From: Oceanimonas sp. GK1
Lineage (GTDB): Bacteria; Pseudomonadota; Gammaproteobacteria; Enterobacterales; Aeromonadaceae
DNA: 64,000 nucleotides
Direction of reading: 5' to 3'
Assembly: GCF_000243075.1 (NCBI RefSeq)
Contig: NC_016745.1
Span: 616,501-680,500 of the forward strand
In this document: positions 16,950 to 25,745 of the stretch, in pieces
How positions within the stretch are numbered: position 1 is the first letter of the stretch
Layout: the number at the start of each line of letters is the position of its first letter
Translations under genes and position numbers: made by a program
The notes under the pieces: generated by a model
Told to the model about the DNA's origin: nothing
Seen by the model: only the letters and a program-made list of their open reading frames with translations
Database searches by the model: none

Positions 16950-17816
16950 ATGAACCAGCCTCAAGTACAGGCCTTTCTAGATCAGGACAGCGAAACCTTC
17001 AGCTACGTGATCTACGACCAGCCCGGTGGCCGGGCGGCGGTGATCGATCCGGTGCTGGACTTCAACTATCACTCCGGCCGCACCGGCACCACCACCGCCC
17101 AGCGGCTGGTGGACTTTGTGCGCGAACAGAAACTGACCCTGGACTGGATCCTGGAAACCCACGCCCACGCCGATCACCTGTCGGCGGCGCCCTTTATCAA
17201 GGCGCAGCTGGGCGGGCGCATCGCCATCGGCGAGCACATTCGCGAGGTGCAGGGCATTTTTCAGCGTGTGTTCGGGCTGGAAAAGGAATTGCTGCCCGAC
17301 GGCAGCCAGTTTGATCACCTGTTTGCCGACGGCGAGCAGTTTGCGGTGGGCGAGCTGAGCATACGGGTGCTGCACGTGCCCGGCCATACCCCGGCGGACA
17401 TTGCCTATGTGGTGAACGAGCAGGCGGTGTTTGTGGGCGATACCCTGTTTATGCCCGATTTGGGCACCGCCCGCTGCGACTTTCCCGGCGGCAGCGCCGA
17501 GCGGCTGTATCAGTCCATTCAGCGGCTGCTGGCGCTGCCCGAAGGCACCGACGTCTATGTGTGTCACGACTACCCGCCGGCGGGCCGGGAGCATGAATGC
17601 CGCACCACGGTGGCGGCCCAGAAACAGGGCAACCTTCATGTGCGCGACGGCATCAGTCAGGCCGCCTTTGTCAGAATGCGTACCGAGCGCGATGCCACCC
17701 TGGCGGTGCCGCGGCTGATTTTGCCGTCCATTCAGGTCAATATTCGCGCCGGCGCCCTGCCGAAGGCGGACGAGCAGGGCCGCCGTTACCTGAAGATCCC
17801 CCTGGATCAGCTCTGA
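16950..17816 (+). CDS. ETHE1-like persulfide dioxygenase (metallo-beta-lactamase fold)
   Basis: A 288-residue metallo-beta-lactamase-fold enzyme of the group that includes ETHE1 and the hydrolase domain of Blh. It would oxidise glutathione persulfide to sulfite and glutathione with one mononuclear iron. The metal motif THAHADH is near residue 71, with [23 protein letters not shown] and YVCHDYPP supplying the other ligands. SD GGGAG precedes the ATG. It stands alone, without the rhodanese or sulfide:quinone reductase often found with it. It converges with the chemoreceptor gene and overlaps it by ten bases at the 3' ends. Confidence 0.85.
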   Translation: MNQPQVQAFLDQDSETFSYVIYDQPGGRAAVIDPVLDFNYHSGRTGTTTAQRLVDFVREQKLTLDWILETHAHADHLSAAPFIKAQLGGRIAIGEHIREVQGIFQRVFGLEKELLPDGSQFDHLFADGEQFAVGELSIRVLHVPGHTPADIAYVVNEQAVFVGDTLFMPDLGTARCDFPGGSAERLYQSIQRLLALPEGTDVYVCHDYPPAGREHECRTTVAAQKQGNLHVRDGISQAAFVRMRTERDATLAVPRLILPSIQVNIRAGALPKADEQGRRYLKIPLDQL

Positions 17817-19735
17817 GCCGGACCCAGCAACTGAGTGATGGCGCCGGCCTGGTGACGAATATGGCCGGTGACCTGCTCGGCCCGCGCCGACACTTCCGCC
17901 GAGCGGGCCTTGAGCTCGTCCATCAGCGTCATAAAGCGGCCCAGCTCGTCGGCCTGGCTGTCGGCGTGGCCGGCGCCCCGCTCCGCCACCGAGGTGGTGG
18001 CGCGGGAGGTTTCGCTGACCTGCTCGGTCACTTCCAGCAGGGTCTGGGCCTGGGTGTGCTGTTCTTCCGCCGCCTGCATCATGCGGTCGATGGTGCCGCC
18101 CAGCTCGTCACTCGACAGCCGGAGCCGGTCCATGATGCTGGCGATTTCCTCCAGTGACCCTTGAGTGTGCCCCGATAATTTACGCACCTCGTCGGCCACC
18201 ACCGCAAAGCCCCGGCCGTGATCGCCGGCCCGGGCCGCTTCAATGGCGGCATTGAGTGCCAGCAGGTTGGTCTGCTCGGCGATTTGCCGGATCACCCCGA
18301 TAATGGCGGCGGCGTCGTCCACCGAACGACCCAGGCTGGCCAGCGCCTCCCGCCCGGTGAGGGCGGCCTGACGACTGTCGCCGGCGCTGTGAGCCAGTTG
18401 CTCCACCTGCTTGCGGCTGATGTCCATGGCCTGCAGGTTGTCCCGGGCGGTGTGGGCGATGTCGTCGCTGGCCCGGCGCATTTGCTCGGTGAGTTGATTG
18501 AGCTCGTCGACCATGGTCAGGCTGCCCTGCAGGGTACCGTCGTTGCTTTGGGTGTGGCGGTGAATGTCCTGAACTTCCTCTATCATGCCTTCCAGCGCCG
18601 CCGACACCTGCTGCAACTGAGTGGCCCGCTGTTCCTGCTGCTGCTGCAACCGCGCCAGCAGGCCGTTGAAGCTGGTGGCGATCTGGCCCAGCTCGCTGTG
18701 GGGGTGGGTGACCGGCAGGCTGGTCAGCCGGCCGTCCTGCAACAGTTGGCGAAAGGCGTTGCGCAGCTGGTCAAGCCGGCGGACCACCAGCCCGCGCTGA
18801 AACAGGTAGCTGAGCAGGGCAAACAGCATGAGCGCCGAACACAGTGCCAGCAGCAACAGGCTGAGCCGGTGGTAGCTGTGCTGGCGGGCCGCTTCGCGGC
18901 TGGCCACCAGGGCGTCGAGCCGCTGTTCGATATCACGGAGGCCGGCACTCAGGGCGGCGGCGGCCTGAGTGCGTTGCTCCCGCCCGGCCTGAGTATTGGC
19001 CAGCTCCTTGGGGTAGCGGCGCAGCAGGCTTTGCAGCTCCCGTCTGGGCGCCTCGCCCATCTCCACCGGCTTGGGCTGGCGCAGGGCAAACTCGTCCGCC
19101 TCCGGAGTCTGGTAGACGCCGAGCAGGGGCAGGGCCTGTAATTGATCGGCAAGCGTGTTCAGTTCGGTGAGCTGAAAGTCGAGGCTTTGCTTGAGCTTGT
19201 CGTCACCCTTGCTCATGTAGTCCTGGCGCAGGTGGATCAGGCGGGGCAGGGAGGCCAGCATTTCCGCCACCAGCGACTGGTAGCGGGGGGCCAGGCTGTG
19301 TTCGGTGTCGGCGTAGCGGGCCAGGGCGCGCAGCTGGTCGGCCAGCTCCTGCTCGGCGTGTTGCAGCAGTTGCTGGCTGTTGCCGGCGAGCTTGCCCGCC
19401 TCGCGGAAGTCGTGGGTCAGTTGCCGGTGCAGGGTGTTGACCGCCGTTTGCGCGGGCTCGCCGCCCTCAATGTGGGAGAGCGCCCCGGCCATGGCGGTCA
19501 GCTGCTGCCCGGCCTCGGTCAGCAGGCTGGCGTCGCCCTCGGTGAGGTAGGCGGAAATGGTGCGGTAGAGGTCAATGTTGGCATCGCGGCGCAGCTGTTC
19601 CAGCCCGGCCCGGCTGTGCTCGCCCTGCTTGAGCTGCCGGTCACCCAGATAGAAGGCGCCGGCCAGCAATAACGCCAGCAACAGCAGCCCCAGTGACGAC
19701 AACAACGAAAACAGCGATATCCTCATTCGACCCAT
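17807..19735 (-). CDS. Methyl-accepting chemotaxis protein
   Basis: A 642-residue chemoreceptor. TM1 spans about residues 7-28 ([20 protein letters not shown]), a long, mostly helical periplasmic sensor runs to about residue 285, TM2 is [20 protein letters not shown], then comes a HAMP region and the signalling domain whose hairpin tip contains [20 protein letters not shown] and [12 protein letters not shown]. The helical sensor suggests a four-helix or HBM-type ligand domain; the ligand is unknown. An ATG at 19726 is an alternative start with better spacing to GAGG. No CheB/CheR tether pentapeptide is visible at the C-terminus (LLGPAQS). Confidence 0.93.
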   Translation of the reverse strand: MGRMRISLFSLLSSLGLLLLALLLAGAFYLGDRQLKQGEHSRAGLEQLRRDANIDLYRTISAYLTEGDASLLTEAGQQLTAMAGALSHIEGGEPAQTAVNTLHRQLTHDFREAGKLAGNSQQLLQHAEQELADQLRALARYADTEHSLAPRYQSLVAEMLASLPRLIHLRQDYMSKGDDKLKQSLDFQLTELNTLADQLQALPLLGVYQTPEADEFALRQPKPVEMGEAPRRELQSLLRRYPKELANTQAGREQRTQAAAALSAGLRDIEQRLDALVASREAARQHSYHRLSLLLLALCSALMLFALLSYLFQRGLVVRRLDQLRNAFRQLLQDGRLTSLPVTHPHSELGQIATSFNGLLARLQQQQEQRATQLQQVSAALEGMIEEVQDIHRHTQSNDGTLQGSLTMVDELNQLTEQMRRASDDIAHTARDNLQAMDISRKQVEQLAHSAGDSRQAALTGREALASLGRSVDDAAAIIGVIRQIAEQTNLLALNAAIEAARAGDHGRGFAVVADEVRKLSGHTQGSLEEIASIMDRLRLSSDELGGTIDRMMQAAEEQHTQAQTLLEVTEQVSETSRATTSVAERGAGHADSQADELGRFMTLMDELKARSAEVSARAEQVTGHIRHQAGAITQLLGPAQS

Positions 19736-19783
19736 CCCTCACCCTGGTAAAGGACGGCAGATTAAGACATGGCGGTGACAGTT

Positions 19784-20782
19784 TTATGAAGTTGGCAATG
19801 AAATCACGGTTTTCATCAGTTGTTCATGCAGGGGCCGCATGGCCAGCGGTGAAGCGGCGATCAATTCCAGCCGGCTTTCGGGCTGAGGAGCGAGGCGGTA
19901 GCTGCTGAGACGGTCGGTTTGGTTAAAGGCCCACCAGCCGTCGTCGGTGTGTAGCACCGCCTTGAGCCGGGCCACCTTTTGCGCCTCGCAAAAGGCACGG
20001 ACGGCGGCGAGATCAAAAATCACTTCGTCGAGAAAGCGCCAGCCCAGGGAAAAGTGATCGTCGCCATGGTTGGCATAGCGCCGCCAGGGCTGTCCCCGGC
20101 TGAGCCTGGGCTCGGGGGCGGCGATGGCCGGGCGGCCGGCCTGACCGGCATGGGCCTGAGGATGGGCCGCCCGGCGGCCGTCATGGTGGGGGTGCTGCAA
20201 CCAGGCCGGATCCAGCTGCCCCTGGCAGGTTTCTACCAGTGCCTGCTGCGGCGCCGGGCCCTGCGCGATGTCGTCGCGCAGCCGGGCCAGCTCGGCCTCG
20301 CTGCACATATCGGTCTTGTTGGCCACCACCACGTCGGCCAGGGACAGCTGATCCTGATAGGTCTCGTGCTCCCGGTAGCGGGCATCGCTCCACTGGCGCG
20401 GGTCAATCAGGCAAAAGGCGGCGGCCGGGCGCAGAATATCCCGGTAATGTTCGTTGGTGAGAATGTCCATCACCCGGCTGGGATGGCCGAGGCCGGTGGG
20501 CTCGATCAGCAGCCGGTCGGGCCTGGCCTTGTGCAGCAGGGCGTTCAGGCCAATCTGGAACGGCAGCCCCGCCACACAGCACAGGCAGCCGCCGGGAATT
20601 TCCTTGACCAACGCCCCCTGATCACTGAGCAGGGCGCCGTCGATGCCCACTTCGCCAAACTCGTTGACCAGAATGGCCCAGCGTTCGTGCTCGGGCTTGT
20701 GGGCCAGCAGATGGCGCAGCAGGGTGGTCTTGCCGGTGCCGAGAAAGCCCATGATGAGATGGGTGGGAATGGCGGTGTTCAT
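19784..20782 (-). CDS. CobW/YjiA-family GTP-binding metallochaperone
   Basis: A 332-residue G3E-family GTPase. Walker A is GFLGTGKTT, the metal-binding CxCC motif is in GGCLCC, and the guanine specificity motif is VANKTDM. A histidine-rich linker (HPHHDGRRAAHPQAH) separates the GTPase from a C-terminal domain with ARLKAVLHTDDGWW. Such proteins load zinc or other metals onto client enzymes. No zinc-responsive neighbour is seen, and the gene appears monocistronic, so the client metalloprotein is unknown. Upstream lies a terminator for acuI and a dispersed intergenic repeat. Confidence 0.87.
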   Translation of the reverse strand: MNTAIPTHLIMGFLGTGKTTLLRHLLAHKPEHERWAILVNEFGEVGIDGALLSDQGALVKEIPGGCLCCVAGLPFQIGLNALLHKARPDRLLIEPTGLGHPSRVMDILTNEHYRDILRPAAAFCLIDPRQWSDARYREHETYQDQLSLADVVVANKTDMCSEAELARLRDDIAQGPAPQQALVETCQGQLDPAWLQHPHHDGRRAAHPQAHAGQAGRPAIAAPEPRLSRGQPWRRYANHGDDHFSLGWRFLDEVIFDLAAVRAFCEAQKVARLKAVLHTDDGWWAFNQTDRLSSYRLAPQPESRLELIAASPLAMRPLHEQLMKTVISLPTS

Positions 20783-20847
20783 AAGGCGTTCACAATGACT
20801 GAGTTTGTTACTTTATAACATTTTTTGCCAGGCTTGAGTATGGCCAT

Positions 20848-20871
20848 CAAAAAGAGCCCGGGTGGGCTCTT
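20848..20871 (-). terminator. Rho-independent terminator of the acuI-type gene
   Basis: An eight-base stem, AAGAGCCC with GGGCTCTT, is followed on the minus strand by five T residues. It lies about 175 bases past the reductase stop, beyond the intergenic repeat, and shields the CobW gene. Confidence 0.75.
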
Positions 20872-20882
20872 TGAATAGGTCG

Positions 20883-21031
20883 CTGTCATGCCCGCGAAGG
20901 CGGGGCGTGAATCAAAAATAATCTCCGTCATGCCCGTGCAGTGAGCATCCAGGGCATGGTGCACTTGTCCGAAGACTTAATATTGCCTGAAGGTAGGCAT
21001 GGACTCCCGCTTTCGCGGGAGTGACCATCAG
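20883..21031. repeat. Dispersed intergenic repeat with inverted halves
   Basis: The segment holds GTCATGCCCGCGAAGGCGGG near 20886, a second GTCATGCCCG near 20928, and near 21003 ACTCCCGCTTTCGCGGGAGT, a perfect hairpin. The left and right ends are inverted relatives (GTCATGCCCGCG against CGCGGGAGTGAC). This pattern is widespread as an intergenic repeat in proteobacterial genomes. It probably forms a long stem-loop. No open reading frame worth calling is inside. Confidence 0.7.
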
Positions 21032-21044
21032 ACTTCACCCATCA

Positions 21045-22019
21045 TCAGGGCTGGATCACCACCCGGCCCACCGGCTTGCCGGCGATCATGTCGTGGGCGG
21101 CGTCAATCGCCTGCTCCAGGGTCAGCTCTTTCACCTCGTTTTCAAAATGCACCGGCAGGCTTTCGTGAACCCGTTGCCAGGCGGCGATGCGTTGCTCTTT
21201 GGGAATGTGTACCGAGTTGATGCCGAGCAGCTGCACGCCCCGCAGAATAAAGGGCATGACGGTGGTGTTGAGGGCCACGCCGCCGGTCAGGCCACAGGCG
21301 GCCACGGCGCCGTACATTTTGGTCTGGCTGAGAATGCGGGCCAGGGTGCGGCCGCCCACGGCGTCGATGGCGCCGGCCCAGTGCTGGGACTCCAGCGCCG
21401 CCGGCTCCTGATCGAGCTGAATGCGGTCGATGATGGTGTGGGCGCCCAGGCGTTTCAGCCAGTCGGTGTGCTCGGGGCGACCGGTGGAGGCGTGCACCTC
21501 GTAACCGGCTCCCGCCAGCAGCCGCACCGCGATGGAGCCCACGCCGCCGGTGGCGCCGGTCACCAGCACCGGGCCCTGGCCCGGCTTGACCCCGGCCTGC
21601 TCCAGTGCCATGACACCCAGCATGGCGGTAAAGCCGGCGGTGCCGATGGCCATGGCGCGCTTGGCGCTCATGCCCGCGGGCAGGGGAATAAGCCAGTCGG
21701 CCTTGACGCTGGCCTTCTCCGCCAGGCCGCCCCAGGTTTGTTCGCCCACGCCCCAGCCGGTGAGCAGCACTTCATCACCAATGCGGTAGGCGGGGTTGTC
21801 CGAGGACAGCACGGTACCGGCAAAGTCGATGCCGGGCACCATGGGCCAGTTGCGCACGATTTTGCCCTTGCCGGTAATGGCCAGGGCGTCCTTGTAGTTA
21901 AGGGTGGAGTAATCCACCTTCACCAGTACGTCGCCGGTGGTGAGCTGGTGCTCATTCAGGCGTTGCAGGCTGGCGTGAGTCTGTTTGCCGGCTTCTTCCA
22001 GTAATATGCCCTTGAACAT
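21045..22019 (-). CDS. acuI: AcuI/YhdH-type NADPH-dependent acrylyl-CoA or quinone reductase
   Basis: A 324-residue zinc-independent medium-chain reductase. The cofactor loop reads VLVTGATGGVGSIAVRLLAGAGY and the substrate pocket region VPGIDFAGTVLSS; YSTLNYKDALAITGKGKI is typical of the AcuI/YhdH branch. AcuI reduces acryloyl-CoA to propionyl-CoA and protects cells that metabolise DMSP, which suits a marine host, but this activity is inferred. The start at 22019 has AGGAGAG five bases upstream; a reading 20 codons longer does not. The gene stands alone, with no DMSP lyase nearby. Confidence 0.85.
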   Translation of the reverse strand: MFKGILLEEAGKQTHASLQRLNEHQLTTGDVLVKVDYSTLNYKDALAITGKGKIVRNWPMVPGIDFAGTVLSSDNPAYRIGDEVLLTGWGVGEQTWGGLAEKASVKADWLIPLPAGMSAKRAMAIGTAGFTAMLGVMALEQAGVKPGQGPVLVTGATGGVGSIAVRLLAGAGYEVHASTGRPEHTDWLKRLGAHTIIDRIQLDQEPAALESQHWAGAIDAVGGRTLARILSQTKMYGAVAACGLTGGVALNTTVMPFILRGVQLLGINSVHIPKEQRIAAWQRVHESLPVHFENEVKELTLEQAIDAAHDMIAGKPVGRVVIQP

Positions 22020-22120
22020 GATGCTCTCCTCGCACGTTTTTATGTCAGTCAGTGTAAGGGGGCTGTTGCCAAATGCCATGGTTCAAGGGGCGGCAAATGT
22101 TGATTTTGTGACCGTGAGCC

Positions 22121-22987
22121 TTACTCACTCGGTGCCGGTCTGGAAACCTTGATCCAGGCCTCGTTCAGCCACAGTGACGCCAGCAGGATGGCGCCGCCCA
22201 GGGCCAGCCGGGGCAGGTCTGCATCCCGGTTCCAGATCAGCAGGTTGACCAGCAGGCCGGCGGGCACCAGGGCGTTGTTCATGATCGCCAGGGCGCCGGC
22301 GTTGACCAGGGTGGCGCCCTTGTTCCACAAAAAATACCCCAGCCCCGAGGCGCCCAGCCCCAGCCACAGCAAAATGCCCCACTGCAGCGGCGTGGCGGGA
22401 TACTGCTCGCCGCCCAGCCCCAGCCAGGCCGGCGTGACCACCAGCAGGGCCCCCAGATAGAAGTAGCCAAAGCGTTTGTGCTGGGGCTCGGTGGACGGGT
22501 AGCGCTCCAGCAGCACCTTGTAACCCACCTGACCCAGGGCAAAGCAGAGGTTGGCGCCCTGCACCACCGCAAAGCCGAGCAGGTAGTCGTCGGTGAGGGC
22601 GTCAAAGCGAATGACCAGCGCCCCCAGTACCGCCAGCACGGCGGTAAACAGGTAGCCGGGATTAAAGCGCCGGTGCAGCAGATCGTATACCAGGGTGACG
22701 TACACCGGCGTGAGCACGGTGAAGATCAGCACTTCCGGCACCGTCAGCAGCAGGAACGACTGGTAATAAAACAGGTACATAATGCCCAGTTGCAGGGCCC
22801 CGCACAGCATCAGCCCGGCGGCCAGCCGGGGCGGCTGACGCCAGCGCAGCAGGGGAGCAAACAGCAGGGCGGCCAGGGCAATGCGGGTCAGCACCGAGAA
22901 ATAGCTGTCCACGGCGCCGGCCAGGTAAACCCCAATCAGGCTGAACGAAAAGGCCCACAACAGGGTGACAAAAACCAGGTAAGGCAT
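22121..22987 (-). CDS. EamA-family (DMT) drug/metabolite exporter
   Basis: A 288-residue inner-membrane protein with about ten hydrophobic segments in two EamA repeats. The first begins MPYLVFVTLLWAFSFSLIG and the second near YLGALLVVTPAWLGL, with the typical GLGASGLGYFLWNKG late in the protein. Probably an exporter of amino acids or other metabolites; substrate unknown. The ribosome site at this start is poor, and a reading 25 codons longer exists. It is transcribed away from a LysR gene, which probably regulates it, across an unusually long leader that contains a terminator hairpin 58 bases before this ATG. Confidence 0.85.
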   Translation of the reverse strand: MPYLVFVTLLWAFSFSLIGVYLAGAVDSYFSVLTRIALAALLFAPLLRWRQPPRLAAGLMLCGALQLGIMYLFYYQSFLLLTVPEVLIFTVLTPVYVTLVYDLLHRRFNPGYLFTAVLAVLGALVIRFDALTDDYLLGFAVVQGANLCFALGQVGYKVLLERYPSTEPQHKRFGYFYLGALLVVTPAWLGLGGEQYPATPLQWGILLWLGLGASGLGYFLWNKGATLVNAGALAIMNNALVPAGLLVNLLIWNRDADLPRLALGGAILLASLWLNEAWIKVSRPAPSE

Positions 22988-23044
22988 GGATGAAGGATGA
23001 CCAGTGGTAAAGGAATGGGCGTCATGATGGCGTAAAGCCGGCCA

Positions 23045-23071
23045 TAAAAAAAGCCGGCGCAATGCGCCGGC
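23045..23071 (-). terminator. Terminator hairpin inside the leader of the EamA gene
   Basis: A perfect eight-base GC stem (GCCGGCGC with GCGCCGGC, loop AAT) is followed on the minus strand by seven T residues. It lies between the LysR-side promoter region and the EamA gene on the transporter's own strand, so it ends either a short leader transcript or a small RNA. A further GCCGGC at 23036-23041 could compete for pairing. Confidence 0.8.
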
Positions 23072-23423
23072 CCGGGACCAATAGCAGGTTTGTCATAAAG
23101 GAGAGAATGACGTCCCCAAACAAAAAGTGGTTTAACACCACACGCAGAACAGGCTCGGCACATGGTCCGAAGACATGGCCCGAAAAGGTTGTCAGCGTGG
23201 CAAATCGCATTGCCCGGTCATGAACCGTTCGTTTTTCGTGCCGCTTGCGCGACCCGAGACAGGCAGTACCCCCCATGATGCCACCATGCCCAAACGCTGT
23301 TCGACCGAGCTGCCATCAAGACGCTTAATCACCACGCCGACGATAAACTCGATGGCCGGCATTCTATGACCGATGTGCTTATGGTAAAAATGAATTGTCA
23401 TCATAAAGGTATGGTTGCTATCG
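23072..23423. other. Long leader or small-RNA region between LysR and EamA genes
   Basis: These 352 bases hold no recognisable gene. On the minus strand they would form a 5' leader of more than 300 bases ahead of the terminator at 23045-23071. Two open frames exist on that strand: 70 codons (23192-23404), and 84 codons (23022-23276) that run through the terminator and stop 34 bases before the EamA start. The second has a basic patch (RKRHEKRTVHDRAMRFA). Neither has a strong ribosome site. The region could hold attenuation control, a small RNA or gene remains. Confidence 0.4.
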
Positions 23424-24332
23424 ATGGATAATGCGTTTCAACGGCTGGATCTGAACCTGCTCAGGGTGTTCGATGTGCTGATGCAAAGCCGCAATGTGAC
23501 CCGGACGGCGGAGCAGCTCAGCCTGTCCCAGTCCACGGTCAGCCACGCCCTGGGGCGGTTGCGCCTGGCCTTGGACGATCCGCTGTTCGTCATGACCCGC
23601 AAGGAAATGCGGCCCACCCACCGTGCCCAGGCCCTGGCCACTCCGGTGCGCCAGGCCCTGGCCCTGCTGGAGCAGGGGGTGCGCCGGTCGGCGGGCTTTG
23701 AGCCGGCCAGCTCAACGCGCACCTTTCGGCTGGCGGTGCCCTCATCCATTGAGCACGGCGTGGTGCCGCAACTGGTGGAGCTGCTGCACCGCAAGGCCCC
23801 GGGCTGCCGGCTGGCGGTGAGCGAGCTGATCAATGCCGACTATGAAGACCCCCTGGCCCGGGCCGAGTTGGATATGGTGGTGAGCTTTGCCGGCGCCGAT
23901 CACCTGTCGGCGCGGTTGTTGACCGACACCTGGTTTCACAACCCCATGGTGTGCCTGTCGGCCGCCGGCAGCGGGTTGCCCGAGGTGATTGAACCGGCGC
24001 AACTGGTGAGCTGGAGCCATGTGTCCACTTCCAACTGGGGCCATAACCAGACCCTGGTGGAGGGCTGGCTGAGCGAAAAGGGGCTGGCGCGGCATATCGG
24101 GGTCTGGGTGCCGAGTTTTGAGGCCTTGCCGAGACTGCTGGCCACCGGCCGTTACCTGGCGGTGGTGCCGGAGCTGATTGGCCGGGATCTGTGTTACTAC
24201 TACCCGTTGCAGGCTCATAACTTAAGCGAGCCGCTGCACAGCACCTATGTGCTGGCCCAGCACCCGCTGACCGAGTTCGATCCGGCGCTGGTGTGGTTCA
24301 GAACGCAGTTGGAGGAGGTGGGTGGCCGGTAG
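23424..24332 (+). CDS. LysR-family transcriptional regulator
   Basis: A 302-residue regulator. The N-terminal winged helix-turn-helix is FDVLMQSRNVTRTAEQLSLSQSTVSHALGRLRLALDDPLF, and a periplasmic-binding-like effector domain follows from about residue 90. The ATG at 23424 begins the standard N-terminus (MDNAFQRLDLNLLRVF); a TTG nine bases earlier is better spaced from AAGG and could also be used. Divergent from the EamA exporter, so that gene is the most likely target. The PQLVELL and FAGADHLSARLL effector-domain patterns place it in the NodD/SyrM-like branch, but no inducer can be named. Confidence 0.9.
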   Translation: MDNAFQRLDLNLLRVFDVLMQSRNVTRTAEQLSLSQSTVSHALGRLRLALDDPLFVMTRKEMRPTHRAQALATPVRQALALLEQGVRRSAGFEPASSTRTFRLAVPSSIEHGVVPQLVELLHRKAPGCRLAVSELINADYEDPLARAELDMVVSFAGADHLSARLLTDTWFHNPMVCLSAAGSGLPEVIEPAQLVSWSHVSTSNWGHNQTLVEGWLSEKGLARHIGVWVPSFEALPRLLATGRYLAVVPELIGRDLCYYYPLQAHNLSEPLHSTYVLAQHPLTEFDPALVWFRTQLEEVGGR

Positions 24333-24349
24333 CGGGCCACCCGTAAGCA

Positions 24350-24790
24350 TTAATTCTTGGGCAGGGGCACGACCAGCAGGTCGCAGGGCACGGTATTCAT
24401 CAGCTGGCGGGCAGAGGAGGTGAGCAGGCTCCAGAAGCTTTGCTCATGGCCGCAGATCAGCAGGTCGACCCCGTGCTGCTCTACCGCTTCGTTCACTTTC
24501 AGCGTGAGATCACCGCAGATCACCAGTTTTTTCTCGATGGGGTAATCCACACCGGCCAGGTACTCTTCCAACCGCTGCTTGGCGTCGGCCACCACCTGAT
24601 CCTGAATGTTGTCGATGTCGATGTCGATCATCTCGGTGTAGAGGTCCTTGAGGTCGACGTCCACGTGAATAACCGACAGCTTGGCGTTATTGGCCCGGGC
24701 CCGATCCACCGCCTTGGCGATGACCTTGCGGTTTTTCTCGGTCATGTCGACCGCCGCCAGGATATGTTGATACTGATACGGCTCAGTCAT
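24350..24790 (-). CDS. Universal stress protein, UspA-like
   Basis: A 146-residue cytoplasmic stress protein. It begins with the family strand HILAAVDMTEKNRKVIAKA and ends ICGHEQSFWSLLTSSARQLMNTVPCDLLVVPL, close to E. coli UspA. The Gly-rich ATP loop of the ATP-binding Usp class is absent, as in UspA itself. It has a good ribosome site (AAGGAG region just before the ATG) and its own upstream region of about 145 bases. Converges with the LysR gene with an 18-base gap. Expression on growth arrest or starvation would be expected from the family. Confidence 0.92.
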   Translation of the reverse strand: MTEPYQYQHILAAVDMTEKNRKVIAKAVDRARANNAKLSVIHVDVDLKDLYTEMIDIDIDNIQDQVVADAKQRLEEYLAGVDYPIEKKLVICGDLTLKVNEAVEQHGVDLLICGHEQSFWSLLTSSARQLMNTVPCDLLVVPLPKN

Positions 24791-24935
24791 GACAAATCTC
24801 CTTTTTTATCAACTCTATCAATCCGTTAGTAAACAAACCGTGAGCTGCTCGAAAGTTTTTGCAACCTTGCCAGCATAGGTCAGACGGCGGGCCGGGTACA
24901 AGTATCATAAAGTCTATAACCGGTTGGCGGCGGCG

Positions 24936-25724
24936 TCAGGGGCGATGTTGATCGAGCCCGGCCCGCAGCGCGTGAATTTCTTCCCTGAGCGAGGCCATTT
25001 CCGCCCGCAAGGCCCCCAGCTGCCGGTGCGTTTCCTGCTCTTCGCTTTCCACCGCCTGCTCCATGGCTTCCTGCTGCTCCTCGGCCCTGGGGCTCAGTAC
25101 CGCCGAGGCCACCAGTCCGGAAATGCCGGCAAACAGCGACACCCCGGCAAAAATCACCACCGACGAAATCACCCGCCCGGCGGTGGTTACCGGATAGTAA
25201 TCGCCATAGCCCACGGTGGAAATGGTAACCAGCGCCCACCAGAGGGCGTCTTCGGCGGTTTCGATATTGGAGTCGGGGTGGCCGGCCTCGGTCATCAGAA
25301 TGGCAATGGCGCTGCCGCTGATCACCACCACCAGGATCAGCAACATGGTGGCCATCATGGTGCTGCCGCTGTTGTGCAGCAGATGGCGAATGACCTGGTT
25401 GGCCACCCGCAGCATGCGCAGCACCCGCAATACCTGGAAAATACGACCATAGCGCAGCACGTCGATGGCCGGAATGGAGGCGATAAAGTCGATCCAGTGC
25501 ACCTTGAGGTAGCGGGTCTTGTTGCGGGCCCGAAACAGCCCGTAGAAAAAATGACTGAGCAGGATCACGCAGATACTGGTGTCGAGATAGAGCAGCAGCT
25601 CTTTTTCCGCGGCGTTAAAGGGGCCGAACTGGTGCAGCACTATGGCCACCAGCGAGACGATGGACAGCACCATCATCAGCAGCTCAAAGGCGGTGGGGGG
25701 AATAAAGCGTACCGGGGTTGACAT
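24936..25724 (-). CDS. Voltage-gated potassium channel family protein
   Basis: A 262-residue membrane protein with six helices. The voltage-sensor-like S4 carries spaced arginines (LRYGRIFQVLRVLRMLRVANQVIRHL), and the pore loop contains the potassium filter TISTVGYGDYYP. The C-terminal tail from about residue 205 is a predicted coiled coil rich in Glu and Gln (EEQQEAMEQAVESEEQE), probably for tetramer assembly. It follows the methyltransferase gene on the same strand with a 21-base gap, so they are probably co-transcribed, although no functional link is known. Confidence 0.92.
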   Translation of the reverse strand: MSTPVRFIPPTAFELLMMVLSIVSLVAIVLHQFGPFNAAEKELLLYLDTSICVILLSHFFYGLFRARNKTRYLKVHWIDFIASIPAIDVLRYGRIFQVLRVLRMLRVANQVIRHLLHNSGSTMMATMLLILVVVISGSAIAILMTEAGHPDSNIETAEDALWWALVTISTVGYGDYYPVTTAGRVISSVVIFAGVSLFAGISGLVASAVLSPRAEEQQEAMEQAVESEEQETHRQLGALRAEMASLREEIHALRAGLDQHRP

Positions 25725-25745
25725 GAAGGTCTCCTGTCCTGGGTG

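Noticed and set aside
19784-20782. Frameshift in the CobW gene at its histidine-rich linker
   Set aside because: The linker looks irregular, but the frame is open throughout and the C-terminal domain is recognisable after it. Histidine-rich linkers are normal in this family.
22114-22128. SlmA-binding-like GTGAG...CTCAC
   Set aside because: The SlmA site is a 12-base palindrome, and here the two halves are five bases apart instead of two. It also overlaps the end of the EamA gene.
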